64,000 nucleotides of DNA, from NCBI RefSeq assembly GCF_002195995.1, contig NZ_NHON01000001.1, forward strand, positions 259,906-323,905, given 5' to 3'. This DNA comes from Inquilinus limosus (GTDB lineage Bacteria > Pseudomonadota > Alphaproteobacteria > DSM-16000 > Inquilinaceae). The notes beneath the pieces are model-generated. The model worked only from the letters and a program-made list of their open reading frames with translations. It made no database searches and was not told the origin of the DNA. Positions within the stretch are counted from its first letter, which is position 1; each line of letters begins with the position of its first letter. Both the position numbers and the translations under genes were made by a program. Of the stretch, positions 47,234 through 55,207 are shown in pieces.

Positions 47234-48904
47234 TCAGTGCACCGGGTTGATCTTGAAGCCCGCCCTGTAGTCGGCGATGTGCTTCTCGCGCTGGTCCGGC
47301 GTCATGCCGCGCAGCAGCACGATCGGGCTCTGGATCGTGTGGCCGCGGACATGGTCGAGCGTCCACATGTCCTTGTCGTCGAAGCGGAGATGCGGCTGCT
47401 GGATCAGGGTCTTGCCATCGGGGCGGACGAAGCCGAGATCCTTGATGGCGTCGGCTAGGTCCCAGCCGTGATAGCACTCCTCCCACTCGCGACGGCCGCT
47501 GAACCGGCCCATGGCGGGGGTCGGCCGGCCCTCATACTCGGCCGCGAAGGCGACCTTGTGGGTCCAGCGGCACTGCTCGGAGCAGTAGGTGTAGAGCTGG
47601 CCGTCGACCTCATCGACCACGAAGTCCTCGCGGATCAGGCATGGCACCAGGCAGCTCCAGCAGCGATGCGGGTAGACGTAGCCGTTCTCCTGGTCGAACA
47701 GCATGTTGGTCTCGCCCGGCACGCTCTTGCGCGCGTACCACTTCCAGTAGTCGCCGAACTCGGCATACCAGCCGGGATATTTGTGCTCGAACCACTCGAA
47801 GTCGCGCTCGGTCTGCGCCTCGATCCGCCAGAAGTTGACCGGCCAGCCGACCGAGAAGAACTGCGCCACCTTGTGCACGTAATTCTTCTTCACCAGGCGG
47901 TCCCAGGCGGCGCCGACGTCGTCGTGGTGGATCTTGATGCCGTACTTCTCCAGCGGCAGCATGTAGGTGCGGTAGTAGTCCTCGTAGATCCAGCGATGCC
48001 AGAGCTCGGCGTAGGACTCCTTGGTCTTGTCGCGATTGGTCGTGCCGTATTCGATGAAGGTGCCGATCGCGGCATCGACGATCGCGTGGTTCTGCCAGAA
48101 GGCGTATTTGATGTCGCGTTCCAGCAGCAGGTGGTTGTCCGGATCGTTGATCACCGACATCAGCAGCGAATGACCGTTGCCGATATGCCGGCTTTCATCC
48201 GATTGCACCGACAGGAACACGGTCGGCAGGGCATAGTCGCCGTTGCGCGCCGCCTCGGACGGCATGGCCACGAACAGCGTGTTGGTGAAGGCGGTTTCGG
48301 CGACGACCTGGAGATAGACATTCGCCGCCGTCACCGCGTCGCCGGTCAGGAAGCCCTCGGCGAATTGCCGGCCGATCGTGGTGGCGTAGCACTTGCCGAA
48401 CGCGGCCTCGGTGATGTCGAACCCGGCCGGGTCGATGTAGTTCTCCATGTACCATTTCTTGAGGTTCATCTGGATGGTCGAGTGCCGGAACTCGTCGACC
48501 ATCTGCATGGTGAAGCCGGTGCGCAGTTCCTCGCCCGGCGCCAGCCGGCCCAGCATCGCCATCGAGCGTGCCGCCGAGATCTCCGGGAACGGGATGATCG
48601 CCAGGAACAGCTTCATCCACTCGACCCAGCGCGGCTCGACATTGCGGAACATGTCGCCGCGCAGCGCGGCATCGAGCGCGCCGTAGACGCGGTTGTCCTT
48701 CTCCTCCTGCATCGGGAAGTAGGAGCGCAGCACCTGCTTCATCGGGTCCCGCGGCACCTTCGCGATCTTGTAGTCGGTCGGGAAGGTCATCGCCTCCTGG
48801 ACATAGCTCGGCGTCCAGCCGAGATCGGCGATGCGGCGCGCCGCGTCGGCGACACCGATCCCGCGTTGCGCGGTGATCTTGTTCAGCGTCAAACCGTCAG
48901 GCAT
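47234..48904 (-). CDS. mimA: Propane-type monooxygenase hydroxylase large (alpha) subunit, di-iron
   Basis: This 556-residue protein is the catalytic subunit of a soluble di-iron monooxygenase. All six carboxylate/histidine ligands can be read: E108 in FPEISAARS, E138 and H141 in VDEFRHST, E203 in VVAETAFTN, and E237 and H240 in SDESRHIGNG. A later CWSCLVPC segment and YTYCSEQCRW, cysteine-rich, are typical of the group-5 branch. The ATG at 48904 follows AGGAG at six bases. It is the first gene after the sigma-54 promoter at 49137-49152, leaving a leader of about 220 bases. Propane 2-monooxygenase activity is inferred from family and operon; related enzymes also take phenol or acetone. Confidence 0.94.
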   Translation of the reverse strand: MPDGLTLNKITAQRGIGVADAARRIADLGWTPSYVQEAMTFPTDYKIAKVPRDPMKQVLRSYFPMQEEKDNRVYGALDAALRGDMFRNVEPRWVEWMKLFLAIIPFPEISAARSMAMLGRLAPGEELRTGFTMQMVDEFRHSTIQMNLKKWYMENYIDPAGFDITEAAFGKCYATTIGRQFAEGFLTGDAVTAANVYLQVVAETAFTNTLFVAMPSEAARNGDYALPTVFLSVQSDESRHIGNGHSLLMSVINDPDNHLLLERDIKYAFWQNHAIVDAAIGTFIEYGTTNRDKTKESYAELWHRWIYEDYYRTYMLPLEKYGIKIHHDDVGAAWDRLVKKNYVHKVAQFFSVGWPVNFWRIEAQTERDFEWFEHKYPGWYAEFGDYWKWYARKSVPGETNMLFDQENGYVYPHRCWSCLVPCLIREDFVVDEVDGQLYTYCSEQCRWTHKVAFAAEYEGRPTPAMGRFSGRREWEECYHGWDLADAIKDLGFVRPDGKTLIQQPHLRFDDKDMWTLDHVRGHTIQSPIVLLRGMTPDQREKHIADYRAGFKINPVH

Positions 48905-49136
48905 CGAAATCTCCTCTTGGGTTGGATGGGGTCTGCTCTGCGGTGCTGATCGGCCTTGCTGGCTCAGGCGGCTGGTGCCGGCGCGCGGATCGCGGCTGTC
49001 CCGGCGATCGGCGACGGAATGGCCTGGTCGCCGCATGTCGGCTGTAATGATGACGGCGTCATGCCTTGCTCCCCTCGCCAATCTCTTCTTGTGCACTCGA
49101 CGGAGCCGGTGCCGTGATTGGCCTTCCGGCAAGCAT

Positions 49137-49152
49137 TGCAATTTGCGTGCCA
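49137..49152 (-). promoter_or_regulatory. Sigma-54 promoter of mimABCD
   Basis: Read on the minus strand the site is TGGCACGCAAATTGCA, an exact match to TGGCACG-N4-TTGCA with correct -24/-12 spacing. Transcription should start near 49126, about 220 bases before the mimA ATG. The leader 48905-49125 holds no convincing gene. An almost identical site lies at 52717-52732. Confidence 0.85.
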
Positions 49153-49227
49153 AATGTGTGGAGGTCCGTTAATCCGGCCGCTCTCGCCGTTTTCCTTGGT
49201 GCTGGCTGTCCGATGCTGCAGCGCGTC

Positions 49228-49246
49228 ATGTCCTGTTCTGGGACAT
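49228..49246. promoter_or_regulatory. Palindrome upstream of the mimA promoter (candidate activator site)
   Basis: ATGTCC-TGTTCTG-GGACAT has perfect six-base arms and lies about 80-100 bases upstream of the -24/-12 site, the normal distance for a sigma-54 activator binding site. Which activator binds is inference. Confidence 0.5.
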
Positions 49247-49309
49247 ATCCGTCGCGGGCCTGTTTCACGTTGGGCCATATCCCGGACCGGAGCCGGCGGC
49301 TGATCGCGG

Positions 49310-49489
49310 TCATGCCCCCTCCCCGTCCGGATCGGGCATCTTCCCGACCGGCTTGCCTTCGGCGATGAAGCGGGCCGTGATGATCAGGGCCCCCATCGCG
49401 AAATCCGCCCCGTAGGCGGCAACCATGGCGTCGGCGAGCGCGCCGACCCGTTCGAAGAACTCGCTCTTGGACGGATGCGGATCGGTCAT
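49310..49489 (-). CDS. Small unknown protein coupled to the WD40 gene
   Basis: This 59-residue protein starts at an ATG that overlaps the WD40 stop (ATGA), so it is probably translated by coupling. It begins MTDPHPSKSEFFERVGALAD and has a helical middle with a short hydrophobic patch (DFAMGALIITARFIAEG) but no clear membrane helix or motif. I do not recognise the family. It is the last gene before the mimA control region and belongs to the dehydrogenase/CobW/WD40 unit. Real coding use is supported by the overlap and by the ordered helix-like composition, not by homology. Confidence 0.55.
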   Translation of the reverse strand: MTDPHPSKSEFFERVGALADAMVAAYGADFAMGALIITARFIAEGKPVGKMPDPDGEGA

Positions 49490-50604
49490 GGCTGAGCCCT
49501 CGCCGGCATGCGATCGCGCGCCGGTTCCGCCGGCTCGGGGCGCAGCAGCAGATCGGGAAGCGGAACGAGTCCCGCCTCGCCATCCTCCGTGCCGAAGGCC
49601 AGCCCTTCCCCGTCGGCCGACCAGGCCAGGGCGCTGACCGGGCTGCCGGACGAGCCTCGGACGAACAGGCTGTCGGCGGCGCCCGGCCGGCACAGCAGCA
49701 CCGCGCCGTTGTGATAGCCGGCGGCGATCAGCGGGCGATGCGGATGGCAGGCGACCAGCGTCACCGGGATCCGGCTCTGGATGCCGCATTCCGCCGGCCC
49801 GTCCTCCCGCCCCGGAGGATCGAACCGCCAGCACACGACCCGCGGCCCGCCGCTGGTCGCCAGAAACCGGCCATCGGCCGAGAAGGACAGCGACAGCGGC
49901 TGGCCCGGATAGCCCGCCATGTCGATGGCGCCGCTATCGGCGACCCGCCAGCCATGCAGCGCGTTCTCCTGCAGGCCGCTGACCAGGTATCGGGCGTTGG
50001 GGCTCCAGGCCAGGGCGCGATGGACGCCCGCCCCATCCAGCCGGTGCAGGCCGCGTGTCCCGGCCGACCACAGCGTGACGCCGCCATAATGGCCGATCGC
50101 CAGGGTCCGGCCGGTCGGGTCGAAGGCCAGGGCGAAGACGGTACTCGGCAGGTCGATGCTCTCGCCGGCCGGGCCGAACACATGCACCCGGCGGCCGACC
50201 GCGCAGGCCGCCCGGCCCAGGGGGCCGGCGGCGACCGGGTCGGCCCAGGCACCGGGAAAGCTGGCGATCGCCACGACCGTCCCATCCGCCGCGACCCGGG
50301 CCAGCCGACCATCGTCGCCGCCGCAGAGGAATCCGCCCGCGGGATCCGCGACCAGGCCGAGGCAGGCGCCGTCATGGACCCCGGCCCGCATCACCGGCGG
50401 CGCGGACTGCTGTGCGGGGACCAGCTCGGCCCCGCCGCCGGCGCGCGGCACCAGCCTGGAGCCGCCATCCCATCGGCCGCGCGCCAGAGCCAGCGTGCCG
50501 TCGCCGAGCCCGAAGCCGGCGACATCCCCGTCCCAGGCGGCGCCCACCACCGGCGCCTCGAGCTGCCAGCGCGCGCCGATCAGCTCGATCAGGGGACGCG
50601 ACAT
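49486..50604 (-). CDS. WD40-repeat beta-propeller protein next to CobW GTPase
   Basis: This 372-residue cytoplasmic protein has about six to seven WD40-like units, recognised by recurring strands such as STVFALAFDPTGRTLAIGHY, HRALAWSPNARYLVSG and SALAWSADGEGLAFGTEDGE. No signal peptide or catalytic domain is visible, so it is likely a scaffold for protein contacts. The ATG at 50604 overlaps the CobW stop (TGATG), implying fixed stoichiometry with that protein. Pairing of a WD40 protein with a CobW-family metallochaperone is known from other proteobacterial zinc loci; here it sits between an alcohol dehydrogenase and a di-iron monooxygenase, suggesting a part in metal delivery. Confidence 0.85.
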   Translation of the reverse strand: MSRPLIELIGARWQLEAPVVGAAWDGDVAGFGLGDGTLALARGRWDGGSRLVPRAGGGAELVPAQQSAPPVMRAGVHDGACLGLVADPAGGFLCGGDDGRLARVAADGTVVAIASFPGAWADPVAAGPLGRAACAVGRRVHVFGPAGESIDLPSTVFALAFDPTGRTLAIGHYGGVTLWSAGTRGLHRLDGAGVHRALAWSPNARYLVSGLQENALHGWRVADSGAIDMAGYPGQPLSLSFSADGRFLATSGGPRVVCWRFDPPGREDGPAECGIQSRIPVTLVACHPHRPLIAAGYHNGAVLLCRPGAADSLFVRGSSGSPVSALAWSADGEGLAFGTEDGEAGLVPLPDLLLRPEPAEPARDRMPARAQP

Positions 50605-51629
50605 CACGACGGGTCGGCCTGGCAATGGCCAAGCCCCTCGCGCAGATCCGCTCGATCGAGGTTGCGGCCGATGAAGACCAGCCGGCTGTCCCGCTTCTCG
50701 CCGTCGAGCCAGGGGCGGCCCGCATCGGTGTCCATCATCATGTGCACGCCCTGGAACACCAGCCGCCGGTCCGACCCGGCCAGTGCGACGATCCCCTTCG
50801 CGCGCAGCAGGTCCCGCCCCCGCTCCATCACCAGCTGCTGCAGCCAGGGCATGAACCGGGTCGGGTCGAGCGGCCGGTCGAGCCGCAGCGAGACGCAGTC
50901 GATGCCATGGCTGTGCCGACCGGCCGGGCCATGGTTGTCGGTGTGATCATGAGGAGTGTGGTCTTCGTGACGATCGTCATCGGCCTCGGCCGGCAGGCTG
51001 AGGCGGCCGAGGTCGAACCCGCCCTGGTCCAGGATCGCCGCCAGGGGCACATCGCCCCGGGTCGACAGCAGCAGCCGGGCCGTCGGGTTGATGCGGCGCA
51101 GCGCCGTTGCCGCGGCGGTCGCGCCAGCCGCGTCGACCAGGTCGCGCTTGTTGATCAGGATGGTGTCCGCGAGAGCGACCTGCTCCGGCGCCTCCCGGGA
51201 ATCGCCGAGCCGCGCCAGCAGGTGCCGGGCATCGGCGACGCAGACGATGCTGTCGAGCAGCGTGTGCTGGCGGATCCGGTCGTCGCTGAAGAAGGTCTGG
51301 GCGACCGGGGCCGGATCCGCCAGCCCCGAGGTCTCGATCAGGATGCCGTCGAAGCCGCCCCTGCGCTTGATCAGGCCGCTGATCACCCGGATCAGGTCGC
51401 CGCGCACCGTGCAGCAGACGCAGCCATTGTTCAGCTCGAACACCTCTTCCTCGGCCCCGACCACCAGGCCGCCATCGATGCCGAGCTCGCCATACTCGTT
51501 GACGATGACCGCGTAGCGCCGGCCATGCGCCTCGCCCAGGATGCGGTTCAGCAGCGTGGTCTTGCCGGCGCCGAGAAACCCGGTCACGACGGTCACGGGG
51601 ATGCGGTTCGCGTTCATGGCTGAGGTCAT
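50604..51629 (-). CDS. CobW/ZNG1-family metallochaperone GTPase
   Basis: This 341-residue GTPase has Walker [10 protein letters not shown] (residues 17-25), the metal-binding motif GCVCCT with C70, C72 and C73, a switch region around [10 protein letters not shown], the base-specificity motif NKRDLVD and a C-terminal CobW_C domain (about 250-330). Between the two domains is a histidine/aspartate-rich loop ([14 protein letters not shown]) that can bind metal. CobW-family proteins load zinc, cobalt or iron into client enzymes. Its ATG overlaps the dehydrogenase stop (ATGA) and its stop overlaps the WD40 start, so all three are coupled. Clients are likely to be the dehydrogenase (zinc) or the monooxygenase (iron), by inference. 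Confidence 0.93.
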   Translation of the reverse strand: MTSAMNANRIPVTVVTGFLGAGKTTLLNRILGEAHGRRYAVIVNEYGELGIDGGLVVGAEEEVFELNNGCVCCTVRGDLIRVISGLIKRRGGFDGILIETSGLADPAPVAQTFFSDDRIRQHTLLDSIVCVADARHLLARLGDSREAPEQVALADTILINKRDLVDAAGATAAATALRRINPTARLLLSTRGDVPLAAILDQGGFDLGRLSLPAEADDDRHEDHTPHDHTDNHGPAGRHSHGIDCVSLRLDRPLDPTRFMPWLQQLVMERGRDLLRAKGIVALAGSDRRLVFQGVHMMMDTDAGRPWLDGEKRDSRLVFIGRNLDRADLREGLGHCQADPS

Positions 51630-52669
51630 GGGATCAGCACCGCCCGGCCCTTGATCTTGCCGTGATGCAGGTCCTTGAGCGCCTGGTTGGCCTCGCTCAG
51701 CCGGTATTCCCGGGTGGCGAGATGGACCAGGCCGCGATCGGCCAGGGCCATCAGCTCGACCAGCTCGGGATAGGTCCCGACCAGGTTGCCGACGATGGTC
51801 TTTTCGGTGGTGATCATGTCCATCGTCGGCAGGTCGATCTTCCCGCCATAGCCGACGATGTAATAGAAGCCGGCATTGCGGGTCATCGCCAGGCCCTTGG
51901 CCACGGCGTCGCCTTCGCCGACGAAGTCGATCACGGCCTCGGCGCCGCGGCCGCCGGTCAGCGCCAGGACGGCTTCAACCTCGTTGCCGTCGGCCTTGAC
52001 CAGGTGGTGCGCACCGCATTCCTGGGCCAGCTTGAGCGCCGTGTCGGACCGGTCGACGATGATGATCTCGGCCGCGCACAGGGCAGCCAGCACCTGGATG
52101 CCGATATGGCCCAGGCCGCCGGCGCCGATCACGACCGCGAATTCGCCCGGCAGCAGGTGGCGCGACGCCTTCTTGGCGGCGCGATAGGCGGTCAGCCCGG
52201 CATCGGTGTAGGGGGCGACGTCCTTCGGGGCCAGGGTCTTCGGCAGCTTGATCAGCGACCGCTCGCCGGTCAGCAGCAGCTCGGCATAGCCGCCATTGCT
52301 GTTGATACCCGGGAAGCGGCTGTCGGTGGCGTGCATGTCGTCGCCGCGCCGGCAGGCCAGGCAGTGGCCGCTGGTCACCAGCGGGTGGCAGATCACCGGG
52401 TCGCCGACCTTGACGCTTTCGACGCCGCGCCCGACCGCCTCGACCCAGCCGGCATTCTCGTGCCCCATGATGTAGGGCAGCGCGACATCGACCTTGCCGC
52501 GCCAGATACCCTCGACCACGTGCAGGTCGGTGCGGCAGACGCCGGCACCGCCGATGCGCACGATGATGTCGGTCGGCCGTTCGATCTTCGGATCCGGAAC
52601 ATCCTCGTAGTGCACGAACTCGTCGCGCGACAGGGACTCGTCGTATTGATGCAGCACCGCGGCCTTCAT
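51626..52669 (-). CDS. Zinc-dependent secondary alcohol dehydrogenase, NAD-type, structural zinc site degenerate
   Basis: This 347-residue medium-chain dehydrogenase has catalytic zinc ligands C45 (GVCRTDLH), H70 with E71 (GHENAG) and D156 ([11 protein letters not shown]) in place of the cysteine seen in primary alcohol enzymes; aspartate here is a feature of secondary alcohol dehydrogenases. The cofactor motif is [11 protein letters not shown], followed by a D that favours NAD. The structural zinc lobe reads [15 protein letters not shown], so two of its four cysteines are replaced (S100 and A114). It lies 37 bases from the start of transcription predicted for the sigma-54 promoter. It would oxidise the propan-2-ol made by the monooxygenase to acetone. 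Confidence 0.92.
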   Translation of the reverse strand: MKAAVLHQYDESLSRDEFVHYEDVPDPKIERPTDIIVRIGGAGVCRTDLHVVEGIWRGKVDVALPYIMGHENAGWVEAVGRGVESVKVGDPVICHPLVTSGHCLACRRGDDMHATDSRFPGINSNGGYAELLLTGERSLIKLPKTLAPKDVAPYTDAGLTAYRAAKKASRHLLPGEFAVVIGAGGLGHIGIQVLAALCAAEIIIVDRSDTALKLAQECGAHHLVKADGNEVEAVLALTGGRGAEAVIDFVGEGDAVAKGLAMTRNAGFYYIVGYGGKIDLPTMDMITTEKTIVGNLVGTYPELVELMALADRGLVHLATREYRLSEANQALKDLHHGKIKGRAVLIP

Positions 52670-52716
52670 GCATCGCCTCCCATGATCCGGCATCCAAAGT
52701 GGTTGCGGACCAGCGG

Positions 52717-52732
52717 TGCAATTGCCGTGCCA
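52717..52732 (-). promoter_or_regulatory. Sigma-54 promoter of the alcohol dehydrogenase operon
   Basis: Read on the minus strand the site is TGGCACGGCAATTGCA, an exact match to the sigma-54 consensus and nearly identical to the mimA promoter. Predicted start of transcription is near 52706, 37 bases before the ATG. Confidence 0.85.
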
Positions 52733-52810
52733 GGATCTGGAGTCCGCGGAATCCTTGAATTTTCTCAGCCCAGACCGCGAAACGACTGTGGCGTTGCTTC
52801 ACAACGGAAC

Positions 52811-52837
52811 GGAACAACGCTGTTCCATTTTGGAACA
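52811..52837. promoter_or_regulatory. Alternating inverted repeats upstream of the dehydrogenase promoter
   Basis: GGAACA (52811-52816), TGTTCC (52821-52826) and GGAACA (52832-52837) alternate with spacers of four and five bases, giving two overlapping perfect palindromes. They lie about 80-110 bases upstream of the -24/-12 site and 137-163 bases before the divergent activator gene, so they could serve both. No other gene is present in 52670-52973. Confidence 0.6.
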
Positions 52838-52973
52838 CTTGGCCGGTCCTGATTTCTCAGGTTGGAAGCGGGCGGGCACCGGGGTAGCCTGACGGCAATG
52901 GACATCCGGCGGTGCCGGACAAGGAACCAAGAACAAGGCCGCGTCCCACGGCGGCCAGCCAGGAGGAACGCCC

Positions 52974-54833
52974 ATGCTGCCGGCCATGGCCGATGAGCGC
53001 CTGAGCCAGGCCCGCATCCTGCTTCAGCGTCGCGGCATCGCAGATGCCGACCTGCTGGCGCCGGCGATCCATGACAGCTGGACCCGCTGCCTCGCCGCCG
53101 GGCTGGACCCCGAACGGCCGCCGCCCCTGACGATGGTTGACGATGCCATGCTCCGGGAGGCCCGCGACCAGTCGGAGCTGGCGCTGCGCCTGGCCCGCAC
53201 CGAGATGAAGAACCTCTACCACCAGATCGCCGGCACGAACTTCATGATCGCGTTCGCCACGCCGGACGCCCTGCTGCTCGATACGATCTCCGATTCCAGC
53301 TTCAGCGCCACCGCCCGCGCCACCGCCATCCGGCCGGGCTCGCACTGGGCCGAGATCCGCTGCGGCACCAATGCGCTCGGCACCGTCGCGCAGCAGGGGC
53401 AGCCGATCACCGTCCATGGCGGCGAGCATTTCTTCCATCGCTACGGCACCCTGACCTGCACCGCGGTGCCGGTGTTCGGCCCCGATGCCGGCCTCGCCGG
53501 CGTGCTGGACGCATCTTCCGACTGCCGCTCGCGCCAGCAGCACACCCGGGCGCTGGTCGCGATGGCGGCGACCCAGATCGAGAACGGGCTGTTCCGGGAA
53601 TGCCACCATGCCGCCATGGTGGTCGCGTTCCACAGCCGCGGCGAATATCTGCGCACGCTCAATGCCGGCTTGCTGGCGCTCGATCCGGACGGTGTCGTCC
53701 TCGGCGCCAACCCCCAGGCGCGCTTCCTGCTGCAGGGCCTGCCGGCCCTGCCCGGCCGCCGGTTCGAGGACCTGTTCCGCACGCGCTTCGGCCCTTTCCT
53801 GGACGGCGCCCGGATCCGGGAGCGCCAGCGCCTCGACGATCTCGTCGGCAGCGCCTTCGTCGCGACGATCGAGACGCTGCCCGCGGCACCGAAGGCGTCA
53901 TCCGCCCCGAGGATGTCCCCGACATCGCCGACCGGCTTCGTCGCTGGCGACCGCCGGGTGGCGGAGGTGGTCCGGCAGGTCGAGGCGGCGGCGTCGCGCA
54001 AGCTGCCGATCCTGATCCGCGGCGAGACCGGCACGGGAAAGGAGCAGCTGGCCCGGCACGCCCATATCGCCGGCCGGCGCACCGGCGAGTTCGTGCCGCT
54101 GAACTGCGCCGCACTGCCCGACACCCTGGCGGAGGCCGAGCTGTTCGGCCATGCCGACGGGGCCTTCACCGGCGCCCGTCGCGGCGGCGCTCCCGGCCTC
54201 GTGGTCGAGGCCGATGGCGGGACCCTGTTCCTCGACGAGATCGGCGACATGCCCCTACCGCTGCAGGCCGTACTGCTGCGGCTGCTCGACGACTGGACGG
54301 TGCGTCCGGTCGGCAGCGGGCGGCGGCGCCAGGTCGATGTGCAACTCGTGGCGGCGACCAATGCCGATCTGGAGCGGTCGGTCGAAGCCGGGCGGTTCCG
54401 CGCGGATCTGTTCTACCGCCTGAGCGCGGTCGAGGTGACCCTGCCGCCGCTGACCGGACGGCAGGATTTCGCCGCCATCGCACGGCACCTTCTGTCCGAG
54501 ATCGCCCCCTGCTGCTCGATTACACCGATGGCCCTGGAGCGGCTGGCCGTGCGGCCCTGGACCGGCAATGTGCGCGAGCTGCGCAACGTGCTGATCCGCC
54601 TGACGCTGAGCGAACCCGATCGCCCGATCGATCTCGATGCCGTCGACACCCTTCCCGATGGAACGGCCGCGTCGGCCCGGAGCACAGGCTCCGGCGGCCT
54701 GAAGGAGGCGATGCATCAACAGATCCGGACCGTCCATCGGGACGTCGCCGGAAATGTCAGCGAGACCGCGCGGCGGCTCGGCGTGTCACGCAACACCATC
54801 TATCGGGCGCTGCGGGCATCGGCGTCCGTCTGA
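52974..54833 (+). CDS. Sigma-54-dependent transcriptional activator, AcoR-like (second)
   Basis: This 619-residue protein has an N-terminal GAF-type region (about 60-220), a middle segment resembling a PAS fold (ECHHAAMVVAFHSRGEYL through FEDLFRTRFG), an AAA+ domain (about 320-555) and a Fis helix-turn-helix (ARRLGVSRNTIYRALRAS). Walker A is GETGTGKE, the sigma-54 loop is GAFTGA, and LFLDEIGDMP is Walker B; all are intact. AGGAGG lies seven bases before the ATG. It is divergent from the dehydrogenase operon and probably controls it through the repeats at 52811-52837. It shares layout with the activator at 38889-40868 but is clearly different in sequence. Confidence 0.92.
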   Translation: MLPAMADERLSQARILLQRRGIADADLLAPAIHDSWTRCLAAGLDPERPPPLTMVDDAMLREARDQSELALRLARTEMKNLYHQIAGTNFMIAFATPDALLLDTISDSSFSATARATAIRPGSHWAEIRCGTNALGTVAQQGQPITVHGGEHFFHRYGTLTCTAVPVFGPDAGLAGVLDASSDCRSRQQHTRALVAMAATQIENGLFRECHHAAMVVAFHSRGEYLRTLNAGLLALDPDGVVLGANPQARFLLQGLPALPGRRFEDLFRTRFGPFLDGARIRERQRLDDLVGSAFVATIETLPAAPKASSAPRMSPTSPTGFVAGDRRVAEVVRQVEAAASRKLPILIRGETGTGKEQLARHAHIAGRRTGEFVPLNCAALPDTLAEAELFGHADGAFTGARRGGAPGLVVEADGGTLFLDEIGDMPLPLQAVLLRLLDDWTVRPVGSGRRRQVDVQLVAATNADLERSVEAGRFRADLFYRLSAVEVTLPPLTGRQDFAAIARHLLSEIAPCCSITPMALERLAVRPWTGNVRELRNVLIRLTLSEPDRPIDLDAVDTLPDGTAASARSTGSGGLKEAMHQQIRTVHRDVAGNVSETARRLGVSRNTIYRALRASASV

Positions 54834-54984
54834 CCGGCGTCCCGGGGGAAGCCGGTGGCGCCGCAGTCAGCCAGCGAGTGAAGACGTTGGGCGCGCGCGT
54901 CATGAATCTGCGCGGACGGCCGCGCGAGGCGTCTGCTCAAGAGCGGGTATCCGCCTCCCGCTGCCGGTCGAGCTTGCCCGGGGT

Positions 54985-55029
54985 GCGCCATATGCGCTCA
55001 TCGCGTCGACGCCCCGAAAGCGGACATCG
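54985..55029 (+). repeat. 45-bp intergenic repeat
   Basis: The unit runs from GCGCCATATGCGCTCATCG to CGAAAGCGGACATCG, a close match to the copies at 22046 and 62741, with the same length of 45. No clear second unit was found 94-96 bases on either side. The rest of 54834-55207 shows no gene. Confidence 0.6.
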
Positions 55030-55207
55030 CCCGGACGCGACCCGATGCGGACAAAAGGTGTCGCGCCTTCCTTCGGACCGAGATCGGGCTCGCTGCGGCA
55101 GCACAAACAGCTCAACATCGCTGACTGTAGATCACCGCTGAGCTCCGCCGAGGTCTTCGCCGACGGCCAGTGCCAGTCGCCGGCGAGGCTGATGCACGAT
55201 CAGCCCG

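Noticed and set aside
49059-49313. 84-codon frame on the minus strand starting at an ATGA overlap with the 59-residue gene, followed by a 32-codon frame (48964-49062)
   Set aside because: It runs over the sigma-54 promoter and the upstream palindrome of mimA and has a low-complexity, unpatterned sequence; the regulatory signals are the stronger reading.
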